From Rhabditoides inermis (Eukaryota > Nematoda > Chromadorea > Rhabditida > Rhabditidae), in contig CAWZYM010000149.1 in assembly GCA_963966185.1 (NCBI GenBank), positions 324,001 through 388,000 on the forward strand: 64,000 nucleotides of DNA. Direction: 5' to 3'. The position numbers and the translations under genes were made by a program. Under the pieces are notes generated by a model that was given only the letters and a program-made list of their open reading frames with translations, was not told the origin of the DNA and searched no databases. Below, one piece after another: positions 1 through 10,497 of the stretch; the first letter of the stretch is position 1, and each line of letters begins with the position of its first letter.

Positions 1-640
1 ATTCAAATGCATGCACGTGTCGCTTCTATTGTATGATTTCCCCGTCTCGTGCGGACACAATGTCTGCTCTGATTACATTATTCTTCGAACCCAGTGCATA
101 AAATCGTGAAATTAGTGCACCAACGATGCAATCATGACGAACTATATAGAAACATACAAAATCAAAACTTTTCGAGATCAAACACGCATTTTTGAATAGT
201 GAATCTTTACAGCAATTACAGTTATGCCCGCAGGGAAAATTAGGATCGAGGATCGCAATTTTTGTAAAGAGCATAGAAATATCATACTCGGAATCATGTT
301 GTTTCTTGGAATGTACACAACTTTCTCCACAAACACGCATGAGGCTCAAGTTTAAATATCAAACTTGCCACGACTACGCAATAGACATAGAGGATGAATA
401 GAAGATCGGGGCGTTATTCGGACGCACACGCGATAGTTTGCATTTGTAGTGCCATTCACTGAACGCACTCGACCGACACACGTGCGCGTACAAAACTCTT
501 CCGAAAACCAATCACTTCATCCCAACACCAAATACGTTTCATAGTTGATATTTGTAAAGTGACAAAACTGATCAACAATCGACAGCATGTTTCGATATAA
601 CAAACTTGAAAAACTTTTTTACATATCAATTTGCATGCAG

Positions 641-752
641 GCTGTTCAACCACCGCCCGCAGCTGATGAACCTGTTCAACTTCCCCGACCCGAACAACTG
701 GAAGAAGGACGACAAGATCAAGAAGATCGTGCTCACTCTGGAACAGGTGAGA

Positions 753-794
<42 letters not shown>

Positions 795-3700
795 CACTTT
801 CTATCTGAACATAACATGTTTTCCAGTGATTCAGTTTTTAACGTTTTCAACGAAATCGTGAATTTACCAACAGAAACCACTGAGGAAATTGTCATTGTTC
901 TTTCGATCCATGTCCATATTCCTAGTTCCAGACCCTGGTGGAGGCAGTGGCTACGTTCGCGGACCCGCACCCCGACCCAGAGACCACCAGGGACAAGTTC
1001 GCCGAGCACATGGAGGAGATCGGGGGACTGCACAGGTAGGGGACACGCCCACTCAAACCACGCACACTCGAGGGATGTTTTTATCTGCGTTTTGCGAACA
1101 ACCCCTTACTAGCAAAATCAACAATTATATTCTGTTCAGGGGTATTCTTCCACACGTGAATCCTGAAAACTTCGAGCTACTCTTCAAGCTTGTGCCGGAA
1201 GTAGGTTTTTATTAGATTCCTGTTATTATTATCAAAAAAAGATAATAGCAATCGAGGGATCACGCATTTTTGCAATCATAGCATTCGATGGTTTGATCTT
1301 CCCATACATTCCACGACTGACATATGAACAATGGAGAACAAAACACAACAATAACTTAGAAATCTGGTTATTTAACGATCACATTACGTACGTTTCACAA
1401 GTCACATTTACGAGTTGATCAACTTGGAACTGTAATTGAGTGAATAAAAGAAGAAAAAAATCCAATTCTAATAAGAAATCATGGAATCTGATATAAATAC
1501 TATAAATACAAATGATCCTTTTTTTAAACCCATAGGTGATCGTGGAAGTTGTGTCGGCCCGATCACCGACCGGACCACTGGCCGCGGCGGACCGACAGAG
1601 ACTACTGGCCAGCTGGCAACAGGTCCGGAGAGAGAGGGAGGGGGGGGGGAGAGAGAGAGAGAGAGGGAGGGAGAGAGAGAGAGAGGGAGAGAGAGAGGGA
1701 GAGAGAGAGAGGGAGAGAGGGAGAGAGAGAGAGAGAGAGAGAGGAGGGGGGGGGGAGAGAGAGAGACCTTGTTCCTTCAGCTCTGCCTCTTCATGTCCCG
1801 TCACGTCGTCTCCGGTTGGGAGCGCCGCGTCGTCCCGCGAACTCCCAAGTTCCACAAAGCATACAGGTTCGAAGTGCGTGCACAGTTTGGTGATTCGTAA
1901 ATTGTTAGGTTTATTTAGAGAATTAGTTGTTCGTGAGACATCGTTGTGATGACTAAAAACGAGTTAGTCGATAATATACACAAACAATGCTACATTTTCG
2001 ATGATCAATACATTCCACTAATCCTTATCTCCACAACAATTGAAATGTCTCATGCGTCTCATGAGACTCTCTTCATAATAACATACAACATTTGACTATG
2101 ACGCATCGAAACAACAAAAGGAAACGAGTTACATAATGTAACATTTCCGAAATGCTTTGTTTGTCGTCACGCATTAGCACTTCTGCTATCTGCAGTCGCG
2201 ATTAGAATAGATTGCAAATAGGAGATGTGTAATGTGTGGCAGTCCATTCTTGTAATACAAAAGAACTGCCTGCGTCACAAAATCAAGCAAAACGCTCAAC
2301 TGAAACATATCAGAATAGCATTCATAGAAACTGATCACAAAAGAGTGCGTTGCAGCGCTCTGAAGAGCGAGTATTCATAAAAGAATCGAGAAGTACTATT
2401 CAAATTCATATATAGAAACGGATTAATGATCACTGTCTATGTTCGCAGCTCTCTAAAGAGCAAGTATTCATACTTGAATTGTGGAATCACATGTTTCAAT
2501 TAATCAAATGTTTATTAGGAATCGCGAACACGATTATGACAAAAGGGAAATTACTCAAAAATCGTAAGAGAAAGGGATTGAAATAGTATGTACAGACGAG
2601 TGGATCTGAAGAGCGAGTAAGTAAGTATTCACACATTGATTCTAAACTTGTACTGACAAACGAGTGGATCACTGTTTGTGTTGGCAGCGCTCTGAAGAGG
2701 GACAGTCTGGTGCCGCTGCCTCCCCTGCCCACTGCAATGCCCATCCTGCCCCCGGGAGCCGTCCCACACAACGACTCAAAAGAGGTACGCACACTCATTC
2801 GTCCTCTCTTCATAGCTCGAATTGTGTTCTTGAGAGCTCATTCACGTAGTGCGTTCCCCTCCTTCTCTTTACACCTGTACATCTTCTCTGACTCGAACAG
2901 ATTCCGGACGACTCATATCAGCTTGAGCTCACTCGCGTAGCGGATAGGGGAGATCAGTTAGGGGATTAGGCCTGTGCATCTTTCATAATCTAAAACTCAT
3001 GAGTGGTATATTTCTGCTGAATGAGCCGGAGGATGAACATGGAGGAGAGGAAAGATGAGGAAAATCACTCTTTTCAGGAGGATCCGGAGCCGCCGTCGAT
3101 GGTTCGCCGAGTGATTGCGCCGATCGCCGCAGTAAGGAAGATGAAATAGTCGACGGTGACTTTTTAATAGAAAGAAATATGTAGTAACAGACTGTTGTAC
3201 CGCTAAATATGTTTTCCTCCTCAATTTCAACATCAACCGTCGCTAGTGGGGACACATTTACCATTTAATTTAAATCTCACTTACTCATCAGTAAAGCACT
3301 GTGCATTATCCAGACAATCCAGACAACCAAATCCCGCGTTTTATGATTCATGATGAGCCAAGGCAATAATTATTGCTACATATTTTCGTGTACGTTACAC
3401 ATAATAAATACATGATTCTCATAGTTTCAGGTGTGAAGCCTATCGTTTTACACGACGTTCAAGTTGTGATCAGCGACATTCACGCGAAATCGTGACACGC
3501 CACTGTTCTATTGATTTATTACATACATATTGATTAATATTTACTACATTGATTGCATTGATTCATTGGTATTGTGAGTTACCACGACATGTATAAATCA
3601 TCCATTATATCACTTTGTAAAAAAAACTATTTGATATTTGCATGAACGTGTTTCCTTCCGTGGCAATATGTATATGACAACAATTCGAGATTTCAGATTG

Positions 3701-5280
3701 CATAACTAGAAAAGAAACGAGAAATACGAAGTATCTGGAAAATGTCTTTTCGGGCGTTGTTTCTCAACTGACAAACAAGTACAAACCAAATCTTTACTGA
3801 AAGGCTTTCAAGATCAAATAAATACACATTCAGCACACTTTTACTTTCTTTCTTTGAAGCAAATCTTTGAAAGCTTTTGGTATGTGTTTAGAAACAACAA
3901 AGGAATACGGAACGCAAGACAGTCGTTTCAAAGTCAGCTTCGAAATAGCGCTCGTGAATTTCAGCGTAAAAGTGGGAAAGGTGGATGAGAAAGAGGCAAA
4001 GCTAATGGGAACGACAGACGAGAGAGGGATTCTGGAGACAGAAGACACCATCTTGGTCGCTGTCCCCGTTGGGAAATCGTGTGCCGAAGACGTTTTCTCG
4101 GGAGGAGATTCGATAGGCTGCAGCATACACGAAAAGAACGCGAAGAAACAGCTGCTCGAAGGGAGTTTACTGAAACTGAATTCGTATTATCATGTTTAAC
4201 GTCTTTGAATTTCTGAAGTTTGCACAATTAAATCACCCATATCTCATATCTTATTAAGTCAAATGAATTTGAATTGAATAGAGGCCGCGCGGACTACTTT
4301 GGAAGTTTGGGAAACCTTGAGACAAACTTGAGGAAAATAAAAATGGAGCTTTTGTGCAAATTCAAAGTTTGAAACGTCAATAGGAAGCTAAAACCTTCTG
4401 TGAAGAGAGGTGCTTCGTGAAGAGAGTAGTTCGGCGGTTCGATGGTGACGTCTATGCACTACGGAAGCGAAAGAGAGTGTCAGGGAAGCAATCAGAAGTA
4501 GTGTGAGCCGTATCATGTCTGTGGAATCGCCTCCGACCATGTGTTATATAGCGGGTCTCCTAATTCGACTCAATCTGAGCTGAAGCTTGCTCCGCCCCAG
4601 GATTTGACTGGATTTTCTTATTGTAATATACCGTTTGCCGAGCTTACCGAAATTCCCAGCTAGGTAGTAGGAGTTGAGCCGATCCTTGATGCTCGAGACG
4701 GAAATCTCGAAATCCGATAATCGTGTCGCGTCGGCTTTCTTGCGAAAAAAATCAAGAAGAGTTAAAATTAAAACTACAGAGGATGTAGCTAGAAAAATTG
4801 GAAACGTCACAAAATTTCCACTGTCCATTTTTCGAAATTATTTTCCCGAAATTGCGCAAGATTTGCTGATGTTCGAAGATGAAATAAGCAAAGTCTTGCT
4901 CTCGGTTGACGCAATTACTCAACTAATACGCACGCACGAATTCAAGCAATTAAAAAAGTGTTTATTTTCGACACACGAGTCGCAATTAATGATCGATTTT
5001 GTGTCTTGATTTCTGTGTGCGGAGTGCGGATACTGTTTACTGCTGTTTACACAGGCGTAATGTATAAAGTAATTACAAGTTTGGTAGTAGCTCATCTCGT
5101 TTTACCCCGCCCCACATGATCGTATTATCACTCTAACGTCTTTGGTTTTATTGCAAGCCCAATTAAGTCACCAATGATATGCGATAAATGGAATTTAATT
5201 GAATTGAATCATGATTCATAAACACACACGTATTTTTTTTACCACACATACAACATGATGACACTTTGATCTCTTATTGG

Positions 5281-5342
<62 letters not shown>

Positions 5343-5940
5343 TGAGATACACTGATGTTGATCTATTGGACTGTTTGGGGCGGGGGCAAAGGCATGCGAT
5401 TCATACAGTTGTAGTTGTAACCCATTCCCCCTATGGCTTTCATCAAGTTGAAGCGCGCGCGAAGCTGCAATGCGCTCGGTGAGTCCACTGATTCTTTCAT
5501 TTTACCACTAATGAGTCACACCACGAGTCTAAACAACGTGTTTCACAGTGTTGAAAAACACTCATCGGACAATCGGTCGATACTCGAATTCGCGACCACA
5601 GCAGCCTATTGCGCCTACTTGAACATGGGTAAAATGAAAGCGAAGCACTCGCGCGGACGGAGCTTTCACGTCGACTTTCCGCAAGACTTTAGAGAAAGTC
5701 GGAGATGAACTTCCTGGAAATGTCATAGATAGCTGTTCCAGAGTCGTATCCGGGCGTGTCTTTCGGACTAGCGAGCAGCATCTCCTCCCTCAGTCAAATG
5801 GGTGGAGCAACTGCATTGGGAAGGGTGAGTTCACAAGGTGCAGGATGAAGGTGAATGACATTTTCCAGGATCCCTTCGTCAATATTCCCCCGTTTCCGCA
5901 GCATCCTTCTCCGGCTCCCGCACCCACTCACAAACAGTAA
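641..5940 (+). CDS. globin-family protein, 3' part, with Pro-rich C-terminal extension
   Basis: Exons with GT-AG borders and matching phases: 641-746, 932-1035, 1140-1200, 1536-1622; then probable 2687-2784, 2901-2936, 3078-3131, 5729-5824 and 5869-5940 (TAA). The protein shows a globin CD corner (LFNHRPQLMNLFNFPD), then an E-helix region, then IGGLHRGILPHVNPENFELL, which fits the F helix with proximal His followed by the G helix, and an H-like WQQ end. Helices A-C lie before the window. After the fold comes a low-complexity Pro-rich tail (LPPLPTAMPILPPGAVPHND; EDPEPPSMVRRVIAPIAA; PSPAPAPTHKQ). Nematodes have many globins with extensions, some of them redox or oxygen sensors; no specific role is claimed. 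The 1622-to-2687 junction does not keep frame with the most protein-like reading, so a small exon or other border is missing there. An alternative is a stop at 2967 if the donor at 2937 is not used. Confidence 0.65.
757..792. repeat. (CT)n microsatellite in globin intron
   Basis: CT dinucleotide run beginning about 10 bases after the splice donor at 747. The sequence on both sides is intron. Confidence 0.95.
1623..1768. repeat. (GA)n-rich tract at globin splice donor
   Basis: Interrupted GA/GGGA tract that starts directly at the splice donor at 1623. All long ORFs here are Glu/Arg repeats of the tract and are not coding. Confidence 0.95.
2340..2700 (+). repeat. repeated copies of an exon edge
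   Basis: The acceptor-plus-exon start at 2681-2700 (cagcgctctgaagag) recurs, more or less decayed, near 2352, 2443 and 2605, each followed by a similar run (gcgagtattcat or gcaagtattcat). The spacing is irregular (about 80-160 bp). This suggests local duplications of the 5' edge of the exon at 2687 inside the intron before it. Confidence 0.6.
3867..4199 (+). CDS. unrecognised ORF in globin intron
   Basis: An open frame of 110 codons ending in TAA. The composition is protein-like (Val/Glu/Lys-rich, no low-complexity repeat), with SRFKVSFEIALVNFSVKVGK in the middle. I recognise no family. It lies on the sense strand inside the 2.6 kb intron 3132-5728 of the globin gene, so it may be a nested gene, a retrocopy or a transposon remnant. 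The sequence after the stop (acgtctttg, then attaa..tcacc) recurs after the next ORF (near 5138-5175). Confidence 0.3.
   Translation: MKAFGMCLETTKEYGTQDSRFKVSFEIALVNFSVKVGKVDEKEAKLMGTTDERGILETEDTILVAVPVGKSCAEDVFSGGDSIGCSIHEKNAKKQLLEGSLLKLNSYYHV
4674..5009 (+). CDS. unrecognised basic ORF in globin intron
   Basis: An open frame of 111 codons. The N-terminal third is Lys/Arg-rich (AFLRKKSRRVKIKTTEDVA), followed by amphipathic helix-like sequence (FPEIAQDLLMFEDEISKVLL). No family recognised. A similar AT-rich sequence (attaagtca, later ttgaattgaat) follows both this ORF and the one ending at 4199, which hints at a tandem pair or at two copies of one mobile sequence. The start codon is uncertain. 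Confidence 0.3.
   Translation: MSRSLMLETEISKSDNRVASAFLRKKSRRVKIKTTEDVARKIGNVTKFPLSIFRNYFPEIAQDLLMFEDEISKVLLSVDAITQLIRTHEFKQLKKCLFSTHESQLMIDFVS
5288..5339. repeat. (GA)n microsatellite
   Basis: About 25 GA dinucleotides preceded by gcgcgc, within the large globin intron. Confidence 0.95.
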
Positions 5941-6369
5941 GAAATTATGAATTCCATTTTCATTTCATATTTGCCTTTATTACAACATTTTTACGCTGTT
6001 GATCGGAAGATTAGCCCGCAATCTGTGTAAGCGCTTTTCTGTAGTGATCTGTTCTGTAGTGAGCGTCGATGACAAATAGGCGATGGCCTAAAGAAAGGGA
6101 AACTGTCAATCATGAATGTCGTAAGACTATTTATGAATTTATGGCCTCGTATGTATGGACTTTCTGCAGTCGTTTTAAACAGTGAAATGTGTGTCGATGA
6201 TCGGAAAGCGATTACATCTCTCCAACTCGTTAAATACATGATTAATCATGCGCAGTTGGACCGTTTACTTACCTTGAACCAGCAGCGAATTGCGAGCAAC
6301 GCACTGCGCAGTGACTTATGTGAAAAACATGTGAACATTAGTCAAACGCGTTTAGGGAGTTATTGTTAT

Positions 6370-6560
6370 AGTCGGATTGGATCCTATATGCCATCCGTGA
6401 CATTTCACATGTTGTGCAGTTTTGTGCAACACAACATGCATGTCATCAAATATACAAAACGCTTCCATGAGTAGAAATCGAACCCGTGGGCAGATCGCGG
6501 TGATTGTGCGCTGGAGGCGCACACTACCACTGCGCCATAGAGGCAGTGGTTGAGAGATCG
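6370..6560 (-). mobile_element. tRNA-derived SINE, family 1, copy 1
   Basis: Read on the minus strand this begins with a tRNA-like head (box A tggcgcagtggtagtg, box B near gggttcgattt) and continues into a tail containing ttgtgttgcacaaaactgca and ggatggcatataggatcc. The head and tail match the plus-strand copy at 6657-6840. The pair therefore forms an inverted repeat about 100 bp apart. tRNA-like promoter boxes plus a shared unrelated tail are the hallmark of SINEs. Confidence 0.75.
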
Positions 6561-6656
6561 AAGAGAGAGCCCATCTAGCTCCACTGGCCTCTTCAGTGTA
6601 CAATGATGAGAGATAATGAGCAAACATATCTGCGAGATTCAATGATTCCTCAGTAT

Positions 6657-6840
6657 GAGCCTCAATGGCGCAGTGGTAGAGCGCGCTGCCAGCGCGCGAT
6701 CGTTGCGAGCTTGCCAGGGGTTCGATTCCCTCTCACAAAGCGTTTTGAATATTTGAAGACATACACGTTGTGTTGCACGAAACTGCACAACATGAGAAGT
6801 GTCACGGATGGCATATAGGATCCAACTCGACTATATGTAC
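6657..6840 (+). mobile_element. tRNA-derived SINE, family 1, copy 2
   Basis: The head gcctcaatggcgcagtggta (box A) and ggggttcgattccc (box B) resemble a tRNA. The 3' bases do not pair with the 5' end as an acceptor stem, so this is not a working tRNA gene. The tail, ending cggatggcatataggatcc, is shared with copy 1 and with the truncated copy near 40243. Confidence 0.75.
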
Positions 6841-7360
6841 TCGAGACTTTGGTTTTTTTTGTTTTCTGCAATTTTCTCGTCAGTCTAATAAAACGATGAT
6901 ACAACTTTGAATAAATATAAAATACAAAGAAATTATATAAAGAAACGAAGACGAGTTTCGAAATTCTGTTTGCGTAGAAAAATTGGTGAAAAAAATCCGA
7001 ACATGTTTAAACTTTTGCATCATTTTTAACTAAGTATGTTTTCTTTGTCAAGAACAAAATCGACCCCAACTTGAAGATCAGGCAAGATTACATTGCCCGG
7101 ATACATCCTTCAAGAATGATGATATACGGTTAAGTTAAGCGATTAGTGAACCTGCATGTTTCATTCGGCACAAAACCATGTTAAAGGCACAAGGCGCTTA
7201 GTTTTGACTTTTGAACATTGCTTGACCCAAGGAAACACGAAACAATCAAAGAAAACGCGAAAGAACGGCGTTTCCGCGTTACCTACACTAACATGTGCAC
7301 GTGCGAAGAATTTCGCGCCAAAAAGCTTATCCAATAGTTGAGCTCTGCGCGCATCTCGCC

Positions 7361-7525
7361 GATATGAGTTCGACAATACATGTCGTTGTAGTGTTGTGGT
7401 AACGCTCACGGTTCACGGACCATGCTGCGCCGGTTCGATTCCCGCTACGTGCAGTTTTGCCAAGTTCTCATAAGTGAATTTCGATCAACCTTGGTAACGC
7501 TAAACGCCCCTGTGCCTTTAAGCTT
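7361..7525 (+). mobile_element. tRNA-derived SINE, family 2, copy 1
   Basis: Contains box A-like gtagtgttgtggtaacgctc and box B ccggttcgattcccgc, then a tail (cagttttgcc, gtgaatttcgatcaacc, ggtaacgc). It is about 80% alike to 13079-13245 over the whole length, including upstream tatgagttcgacaatacatg. It lies just 5' of the first orai exon. Confidence 0.7.
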
Positions 7526-7589
7526 ATGGTTCTTATGAGCAAAAACCATGCTAGGTCTTAGAGAAGAAGAAACAACATCATAGGCTCAT

Positions 7590-7765
7590 ATGATCAAACA
7601 TGTTATGATGATCTTAATTGATTTGCGTGACAGGATCCGCGGGGAATTGGACGTGAGCGAGAAGTACGCGTACGACCTCAGTAAGGCACAGCTCAAGGCT
7701 ACCACCAGGAACTCGGCACTACTCGCCGGGTTCGCCATGGTGGGGGCATACTCTCTCTCTCTCTC

Positions 7766-7804
<39 letters not shown>

Positions 7805-8045
7805 CTCTCCCTCTCCTTCTCCCCCCCCCTCTCTCTCTCTCTCTCTGTGTTTCCCTCTGTATCTCTTCCCCCCTCTCTTTCTTTATGCATCTCTTTCTCT
7901 TCCCTCCCCCTCTCTTTTTTTCCTTCTCTCTCTTCTCTCCCCCTCCCCTCTCTCTCCTTCTCTCTCTCTCTCTCCCTCCTCTCTATCTCCCCCCTTCTTC
8001 CCCCCTCTCTCTCTCACTCGCTTCCCCCTCTTTCTCTCTCCCTCT

Positions 8046-8085
<40 letters not shown>

Positions 8086-9337
8086 AATTGTCCTCGCAGG
8101 TGGCGTTGATTGAGCTGCAGTACGACGAGACGACGCCGCACGCGCAGTTCATCGTACTCGGTACTCTTGAACGATTTGCAATTTGTAATTTGTGATATGC
8201 CGCACACAAGAACAGCGATGCAACTACATATAGGGTATCCCCTCTTTTCACGGTACGGCAACGGTACGGTAAATCCTAATGTACAGAACATGGCTTCGCG
8301 AGGTATTGTACGACGGGGTGTACGTGTTACATACATAGCTGGCGCGCGTACAATACATAAAGTTTATCGAGTGCCCACTGCCTAGAGTGCCTAGTGGCGA
8401 GGGAGAATGACAGACGAACCGAGAGAGTACAAGAGACAACCACTGGGCAAAACAAAGATTGCAACTGCATAGTAGAATTGGTGGACGCTCACCCTCCGTT
8501 CCTCCAGGTGTCGTCACCACTCTTCTCGTCTCCGTCCACCTGCTTGCCCTTATGATGTCGACCTGCATCCTGCCCCACATGGAGGCCACCGGGTGCACAC
8601 TCGACTCGCCCCATATCAGACTCAAGTCAGTTCACGAAGTATTATGAATTATGATCTGTGATACGGAGCCGGCTATGTATTGCCAGCACAGAGATACCAA
8701 CGTAATTTTGGGAAACGTACATTAAATGAGCAACACGTGAGTGGTGAGTGCTAGAATGGACGGCAATGAACATGGTGGGAAGTGGACCAAAAACAAAAAT
8801 AAAGGTGTTTGCAGGTTCTACATCGAGCTCTCGTGGTTCTTTTCCACCTGCGTGGGCCTTCTGCTGTTCCTCATCGAAATCGGCGTCATATACTTTGTCA
8901 AGTTTCACGCGGTCCACTATGACGCGGCCGCATATGTCACAACTGCTATGCTGAGTGAGTATTATTTAGGTGGTCTGTCTCTTCGGAAACCTTTTTTTTC
9001 GCAAACCAAGTGGGACGCGGGTGTCATTGAAAGTAGTTGTGAGTAAAGTTGGAAGAAGTTTTTCAAGAGTTTTTGGAAGACATTTAACGAGAAAAGAACT
9101 GACCGCTACTTTTCTGCATTCAAATTCCACCCCCTTTCAGTCCCCATTGTGATCGCGTTCATTGTGATCTCGTATTTGATCCACAAGAATCGCGTCGCCC
9201 ACTCGATTGGACGATTTCACGACAAGGTAACGTTTCATTAATAAATGTTATTTCAATAAAAAAAAATTCAGGTAGATTCTATCAAGCACTTCTTCGAAGA
9301 CGGGCGAACGAAGATCTCACCTATCAAAGTGGTATGA
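7590..9337 (+). CDS. orai: ORAI-type store-operated calcium channel, copy A
   Basis: Pore subunit of the CRAC channel in the plasma membrane, opened by STIM when ER calcium is low. Exons: 7634-7739 (or from the in-frame ATG at 7590), 8100-8160, 8508-8625, 8815-8954, 9141-9226, 9272-9337; every splice phase agrees. TM1 is SALLAGFAMVALIELQYDE with the selectivity-filter Glu (human E106) and the pore residues corresponding to L95, F99 and V102. Arg at the R91 position is present (KATTRNSALL). TM2 has the conserved His (VSVHLLALM), TM3 its Glu (LFLIEIG), TM4 the Pro (IPIVIAF). The cytosolic tail is short (VDSIKHFFEDGRTKISPIKVV). The true N-terminus is unsure: a SINE lies just upstream and the N-terminal segment seen in copy B is absent. 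Tandem with copy B, which has identical intron positions. Confidence 0.9.
7740..8099. repeat. CT-rich intron of orai copy A
   Basis: The whole intron is CT-rich, from the donor after FAM to the acceptor, with (CT)n blocks at 7750-7800, 7830-7846 and 8050-8084. Long Ser/Leu/Pro frames here are artefacts of the repeat. Confidence 0.95.
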
Positions 9338-9828
9338 GCGAGAACAACTATAACTTGTATAGTGTGTTGTGTTGTACATATGATTAATAAACTGTTTGCC
9401 TTGTCGATTTTATGATAACACTTTTACCTGGACATGCCGGGAATAGCAGAGCGTTTGTGAAAAATCTCTTTGATCCGTGTTATCTTATCGAAGTGTCGCC
9501 ACATTTTCGATTGCTCTGTTTATGGAGTGTGCGAATTTCGCGCGCTCCCACCGCGATTACGTATTAATTGCTTGTTTACAAATTTGCCGTGTTCATTCGA
9601 TCTTTTGTTTTCATCCGTGTTTTCTTGGGAGCAGTGTTCGTTTATCTGATGACGCGTATGTGGAATGTGGTTCCCTATTTTGATCCAGTTTCACGACAAT
9701 TTTCAAACGTTTGAACTGCTGTGCTTATCATTTCTCTCGTCAGCTGCGAAGCCAACACGGGTCAGTATTTGGTCAATCTTCAATGTGCGCGTTTTCACGC
9801 GATGTGATGCACGCGTTGTTTAGCGAGT

Positions 9829-9834
<6 letters not shown>

Positions 9835-9912
<78 letters not shown>
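9835..9912. repeat. (GA)n microsatellite between the orai copies
   Basis: Two (GA)n blocks split by taaagaga. The rest of 9340-10490 shows no exon that I can support. Confidence 0.95.
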
Positions 9913-9915
<3 letters not shown>

Positions 9916-10497
9916 GATCGTTGTTGTGATTTTTGATCGGATCATCTCAGAATATCCGTCAAAAGCGAGATTCGTACGATCACAAGAATAGTGTTGATCC
10001 ACAACACATCAAGAACGATTGCGTTCCTATGTTGGCAATCAGTTATTTGCGTATGTACATCATAACGGTACGCTCTTGGTCAGTTCATCGTTTGATTGTC
10101 TCACTCTGATTTCATTCCGTTTCATCTCGCTGGATCTCACGCAGTAATGCCGTGAATTGCCGGCTATTGATCACGATCACGACGCGTATTTGCGGCCATA
10201 AAAGGCATTGATACCACGCGGAAAGTGTGCTAACCTGAACAGCTTTCACTTCGCTGTTCGATGTGATGTGTTTTCGATTGTTCTGTAAAATGGCTAATCT
10301 CTCATTCGCACAGCGATAATCTCCCGATTTCACGCGTTCCGATCATTGTGAGTCAATCAGCAATCACTGATAAGAGCGCTCAATGAGCTCTCTCGCCGAG
10401 AAAGGATGTATATGCTGACGTGTCATGTGAATTTTTACTACTTTCGAGACATTTTTAACGATGCTTTTATGATGCACTAGGATCTGCGCAAATCTTG

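Noticed and set aside
6657..6740. Functional tRNA gene
   Set aside because: Promoter boxes are present, but the cloverleaf fails and the same head carries an unrelated repeated tail: a SINE.
7740..8099. Long Ser/Leu/Pro and Arg/Glu frames at CT/GA tracts (also 1620-1770, 19690-19815, 49190-49410, 61660-61800, 62300-62430)
   Set aside because: They are translations of dinucleotide repeats, open on both strands, and lie in introns or between genes.
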